Source of the DNA: a bacterium
GTDB taxonomy: Bacteria; Spirochaetota; UBA4802; UBA5550
DNA: 24,915 nt
NCBI GenBank assembly: GCA_024224995.1
Contig: JAAENB010000434.1
Span: forward strand, 1-24,915
Reading direction: 5' to 3'
The position numbers were made by a program, and so were the translations under genes. Shown here in pieces: positions 22,173 through 24,915 of this stretch; position 1 is the stretch's first letter, and the number at the start of each line of letters is the position of its first letter. The notes below the pieces were generated by a model. It worked only from the letters and a program-made list of their open reading frames with translations. It ran no database searches and was not told the origin of the DNA.

Positions 22173-23255
22173 CTACATCTGCAATAAGGCTCCGGCTGCC
22201 CAATAATAACTCCCGGCAGCAGACCTGTTCTTTCCCCCGCTTACATTGGAATGAACACCATCGGCTGTGTTGCAATATCCCCCGCTCACACTGGAAGAAT
22301 TACCACTGGCTATGTTACCAGCTCCCCCGCTCACACTGGAATAATGATCATTGGCGGTGTTACCACCTCCCCCGCTTACACTGGACTGACCACCACTGGC
22401 TTTGTTATTACATCCCCCGCTCACACTGGAGATACTACCACTGGCTGTGTTATCATATCCCCCGCTCACACTGGCGGTACCACCACTGGCTGTGTTATCA
22501 TATCCCCCGCTCACACTGGCATAACTACCACCGGCTGTGTTATTACGTCCCCCGCTCACACTGGCGGTACCACCACTGGCTGTGTTATCATATCCCCCGC
22601 TCACACTGGACCAGGAACCACTGGCGATGTTATTACGTCCACCGCTTACGCCGGTACACCAGTTACTGACAGTGTTGCTATATCCCCCGCTTACACTGGA
22701 ATATCTGCCGCTTATTGAATTCCAATATCCGGCAATAAGCCCGCCGTAAGAGGAATAATTATGCTGCGCGCCAACGATAATATTATGAGAGCCCGTGCGA
22801 TTATTCGTATCATCAGTATCAGACTGACTATCATCAAAACGGACTTCATTATAGCCCACAATTAAATTACCAAGACCGTTCTGTGTTCCAGCTGTATTAT
22901 AAGAATTGATATTATCATCAACACCATTAGTATACCCCGAACCATTAACTATCTGCACATTGACCCCGCTAAACCGTATTGTTGGCTGCCCGGTGTTTGG
23001 ATCGGCTAACCTGGTTACCCCTTCAAAAGTACTCTCCATATCATCCATCCTCGAAGTTAACTCACTAACGGCGCCTACGGTACTGGCTGCCTTTAAGCGC
23101 TCAATCTCTTCTTTTAACTCGCTAATCTCCAAATGCATCTTCGAAAAACTGAACTTTTCATCTTCTTCCAAACTTTCATCACTGCTCGTTAACCCCGCTT
23201 CACAACCTGAAAGCGCCAGGACTGCTAATAGAGCGATACAAAATAATCTTTTCAT
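22173..23255 (-). CDS. Lipoprotein with coiled coil and eleven 15-residue SVSGG repeats
   Basis: 360 residues, ATG at 23255 after AAGAGG. Signal peptide with lipobox L-S-G-C18. Residues ~40-80 form a heptad-like coiled coil (I-S-E-L-K-E-E-I-E-R-L-K), then a linker of polar, Asn-rich sequence. Residues 184-348 are eleven uninterrupted 15-residue repeats of consensus S-x-S-S-V-S-G-G-x-x-N-T-A-S-G, ending in a short Y-W-A-A-G tail. The repeats resemble the head repeats of YadA-like trimeric adhesins and would form a beta-roll. However, there is no C-terminal membrane anchor; anchoring is by the lipid. A trimeric, surface-exposed adhesin-like stalk is a reasonable inference. The repeats are also strong at DNA level, so copy number may vary. 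Confidence 0.88.
   Translation of the reverse strand: MKRLFCIALLAVLALSGCEAGLTSSDESLEEDEKFSFSKMHLEISELKEEIERLKAASTVGAVSELTSRMDDMESTFEGVTRLADPNTGQPTIRFSGVNVQIVNGSGYTNGVDDNINSYNTAGTQNGLGNLIVGYNEVRFDDSQSDTDDTNNRTGSHNIIVGAQHNYSSYGGLIAGYWNSISGRYSSVSGGYSNTVSNWCTGVSGGRNNIASGSWSSVSGGYDNTASGGTASVSGGRNNTAGGSYASVSGGYDNTASGGTASVSGGYDNTASGSISSVSGGCNNKASGGQSSVSGGGGNTANDHYSSVSGGAGNIASGNSSSVSGGYCNTADGVHSNVSGGKNRSAAGSYYWAAGALLQM
22212..22706. repeat. Eleven tandem 45-bp repeats inside the lipoprotein gene
   Basis: 495 bases encode 11 x 15 residues. Units around 22440-22600 are the most alike (blocks such as CCACTGGCTGTGTTATCATA recur), while edge units have diverged. Since 45 is a multiple of three, gain or loss keeps the frame; it also keeps other frames open, explaining long antisense reading frames here. 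Confidence 0.85.
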
Positions 23256-23287
23256 AATAATACCTCTTAAATAATTTTTAATTCATC

Positions 23288-23315
23288 ACTATATATTATG
23301 CACGTTTCGTGCCAA
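23288..23315 (-). promoter_or_regulatory. Promoter of the repeat lipoprotein gene with overlapping dyads
   Basis: Reverse strand: TTGGCA (23315-23310), 16-base spacer, TATAGT (23293-23288), both 5/6. The -35 and spacer overlap GCACG-TTT-CGTGC (23300-23312) and the 10-bp palindrome CCAACGTTGG (23312-23321), possible operator sequences. Confidence 0.55.
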
Positions 23316-23481
23316 CGTTGGAAAAAATACGATTGTGCAGAGATTAAATTAAAATAAGTAATAGTTTCTTCTATTAAAGAGCTTCGAATAGACGTATCAT
23401 CTCAGAATGGCCGTTGTATTAATATCGATGTGACTTATTTTCCGCGTTTTTGGGCCCAAATTTCAAAAAAATTTACCCCTT

Positions 23482-23509
23482 TTGTTCATAAAAACATACT
23501 TACTATAGA
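23482..23509 (+). promoter_or_regulatory. Weak candidate promoter of the surface-protein gene
   Basis: TTGTTC (23482-23487), 16 bases, TATAGA (23504-23509), shortly before the gene starting at 23537/23561. Both boxes deviate from consensus. Confidence 0.3.
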
Positions 23510-23560
23510 TGAACTAAATTCACAAAACAGCAAAAGATGAATAATGGAGTAAACGTAATC

Positions 23561-24739
23561 ATGAGCAAAAACAAATCAACACTACTAACAGTCTTTTTTC
23601 TTCTAGGGGCTTTATTTTACAGCCCGGCGCTTAAGGCCGCAGGCGTAAGCATGAACTGGGAACCATTTCCCGAAGCCGTAAAATACAATGTTTCGGTAAT
23701 TAACAAAGACAAAAAATCGGTGGTTAACAGGATGACCCGGGGAAGCAGCCTTAATTGCAGGCTGGGCGCGGGTAATTATAAAGTAAAAGTGGGCATTGTT
23801 TTAAGCAAAAATTTTAACCGCATAGCCTGTGAAACCAGGTGGCTGGCATTTACGGTAAAATCGGACCTGTATCAAAACGTGCCTACAAACCCGGGCTATA
23901 TACCGGGATCAGAAAAAGGTGACGAGAGCACCACGGTAAATCTTACCTGGAATACGCCAAACGGCCCCGGAGAAAAAACCATTTTATACAGAGTTTTCAG
24001 AAAGACAGAAGATAACAAATATGTCGATATCAAGAAAAGCGGGTTCATCCGCATTGGCCAGCAGGCCGGTTCCACCAACAAAGTAAAAAAATACCTGGTC
24101 TATAAATACCAGAAAAAAGATTACCGGGTAATTGGAGAAACAACCAAAACAGTCTTTGCCGTACAGGGCGTTGATCCCGATTCCGATCATACCTTCGCTG
24201 TCCGTTCGGTTAACCTCCGGGGAAAGAAATCGGGTAAGGTTGATATACCTTATTACGTAAAACAGAATCCCCTGAGCATAGCGTTGAAGCCCTGCTTCAT
24301 TCTGCCTGTTGGCTTTTTCAGCGAGCATCTTCAACCCGGATGGGGCGGCTTCCTGGCAATATCAAAAAACGATGCCTTGTTCCGGAACCTGGAACTGGGA
24401 TGTAAAGCCGGGTACTGGTACTTAGCGGGAAAAAGATTTGATACGGAAAATTGCCACATGGTGCCAATCATGGCAACGGTTAATTATAATTTTAACCTCA
24501 CCTCAACCATAACGATCTCTCCCCTGTTCTCAACAGGGATCAACATCATTGCCATAGACCGCTTTGAAACCGACGACAAAATGGTCATCCGGCCCATGAC
24601 TACGATAGGGGGCATGATAGAAAAGAATTTCAGAAGCATGTTTTTCGCCGAATTGGGAACGGAGTTTGGCATGCTCTTTGACCAGAGCAGACCAAAGATG
24701 TTTTGCCTGTTTAATGTGAGAGTAGGAGTAAAATTATGA
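23561..24739 (+). CDS. Exported protein with fibronectin-like domains and C-terminal beta-barrel-like region
   Basis: 392 residues from the ATG at 23561, where the signal peptide is cleanest (M-S-K-N-K-S then a hydrophobic core to A-L-K-A-A-G); an ATG at 23537 eight codons earlier is possible, and the GGAG at 23544-23547 suits only the later one, though at a long spacing. Two immunoglobulin/fibronectin type III-like parts follow: V-S-M-N-W-E-P-F-P-E-A-V-K-Y (near 32) and T-V-N-L-T-W-N-T-P (near 125) with A-V-R-S-V-N-L-R-G-K-K-S-G. From about residue 245 the sequence turns to alternating hydrophobic strands ending in F-N-V-R-V-G-V-K-L, as in an outer-membrane barrel. I do not recognise the family. 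Its stop overlaps the next start (ATGA), so the two proteins probably act together. Confidence 0.8.
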   Translation: MSKNKSTLLTVFFLLGALFYSPALKAAGVSMNWEPFPEAVKYNVSVINKDKKSVVNRMTRGSSLNCRLGAGNYKVKVGIVLSKNFNRIACETRWLAFTVKSDLYQNVPTNPGYIPGSEKGDESTTVNLTWNTPNGPGEKTILYRVFRKTEDNKYVDIKKSGFIRIGQQAGSTNKVKKYLVYKYQKKDYRVIGETTKTVFAVQGVDPDSDHTFAVRSVNLRGKKSGKVDIPYYVKQNPLSIALKPCFILPVGFFSEHLQPGWGGFLAISKNDALFRNLELGCKAGYWYLAGKRFDTENCHMVPIMATVNYNFNLTSTITISPLFSTGINIIAIDRFETDDKMVIRPMTTIGGMIEKNFRSMFFAELGTEFGMLFDQSRPKMFCLFNVRVGVKL

Positions 24740-24915
24740 GAAAACTTATTGGATGCAATATATTGATAGTACTCATGGCAGCAACAATGACTTTTAGCAG
24801 CTGCCACAACGAAGAAGCCTTTGGCGATTTACCGCCCAAAAGCGACATTGAATGCGTCACTGATGATACGGCTCATTTACGGAACACCGGCGCCGAAGGA
24901 TTTTTAACCGGCGGT
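24736..24915 (+). CDS. Lipoprotein, 3' end outside window
   Basis: Sixty codons are visible, open to the window edge. The start ATG at 24736 overlaps the previous stop (ATGA) and is preceded by TAGGAG. The N-terminus has a basic start, a hydrophobic stretch and the lipobox F-S-S-C at Cys23, then H-N-E-E and a low-complexity acidic region. It is translationally coupled to the fibronectin/barrel protein. The mature domain cannot be identified from what is present. Confidence 0.8.
   Translation, partial: MRKLIGCNILIVLMAATMTFSSCHNEEAFGDLPPKSDIECVTDDTAHLRNTGAEGFLTGG

Noticed and set aside
22212..22706. CRISPR array, because of regularly spaced similar units
   Set aside because: Units are contiguous 45-bp coding repeats without unique spacers, and no cas genes are present.
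22142..22718. Long forward-strand reading frames opposite the repeat lipoprotein, with repetitive His/Trp/Tyr or S-P-A-H-T-G translations
   Set aside because: They arise because the 45-bp repeat is a multiple of three and keeps other frames open. They lack ribosome-binding sites and signal peptides; the reverse strand has lipobox, coiled coil and promoter.
1..24915. tRNA and rRNA genes
   Set aside because: I saw no cloverleaf with a T-loop GGTTCRA signature and no rRNA-like sequence; this was by eye, not by a covariance search.

Overview
The window reads as a chromosomal segment of a Gram-negative anaerobe or facultative anaerobe. It carries many lipoproteins with cysteine lipoboxes, an outer-membrane porin, and a membrane-anchored molybdoenzyme of anaerobic-respiration type. 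The SBBP-repeat lipoproteins, 15-residue-repeat lipoprotein, DUF4157 protein and AAA/PD-(D/E)XK ATPase would fit a free-living spirochaete or a similar phylum. That placement is a weak inference: there is no rRNA or other marker gene in the window.

Layout. (1) 1-6180: three SBBP beta-propeller proteins in tandem (the first cut by the window edge), a reverse-strand AAA ATPase/nuclease gene, and a fourth, short SBBP lipoprotein gene broken by one extra base in a C7 tract. Two identical hairpins end this region's gene blocks. (2) 6187-11395: a nitrogen island. A perfect sigma-54 promoter drives amtB, glnK and a TorF-type porin gene, followed by a strong terminator and a NifA/VnfA-like GAF-AAA+-HTH activator. 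Palindromes of the form RTAC-N6-GTAY lie upstream of the sigma-54 promoter (three copies) and right before the activator gene (one copy), which suggests a self-contained regulatory circuit. The PII protein lacks the uridylylated tyrosine. (3) 11414-12661: an orphan DUF4157 protein with HELAH, of the type associated with contractile injection systems. (4) 12809-20460: a molybdoenzyme island. A MarR regulator with a four-cysteine tail and mobB face, convergently, a five-gene reverse-strand operon: TSUP permease, Tat-exported type II molybdopterin catalytic subunit, 4x[4Fe-4S] subunit, NrfD-type quinol-oxidising anchor, and TorD-like chaperone. (5) 20657-24915: gpsA, a repeat lipoprotein, a fibronectin-like/beta-barrel surface protein and the start of another lipoprotein.

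The least conventional signals are non-coding. Two nested inverted-repeat elements (14027-14214 and 20530-20634) share one design: a long outer stem enclosing one hairpin with a CGGA loop and one with an AGGA loop. A dyad, GTTAG-N5-CTAAC, sits just downstream of the -10 of both the molybdoenzyme operon and gpsA. The nitrogen circuit works together as ammonium import (AmtB), its gate (PII), a probable outer-membrane entry route (TorF-like porin) and a dedicated activator. The molybdoenzyme operon would pass electrons from quinol through NrfD and the iron-sulfur subunit to a periplasmic molybdenum site, whose substrate cannot be read from the sequence.
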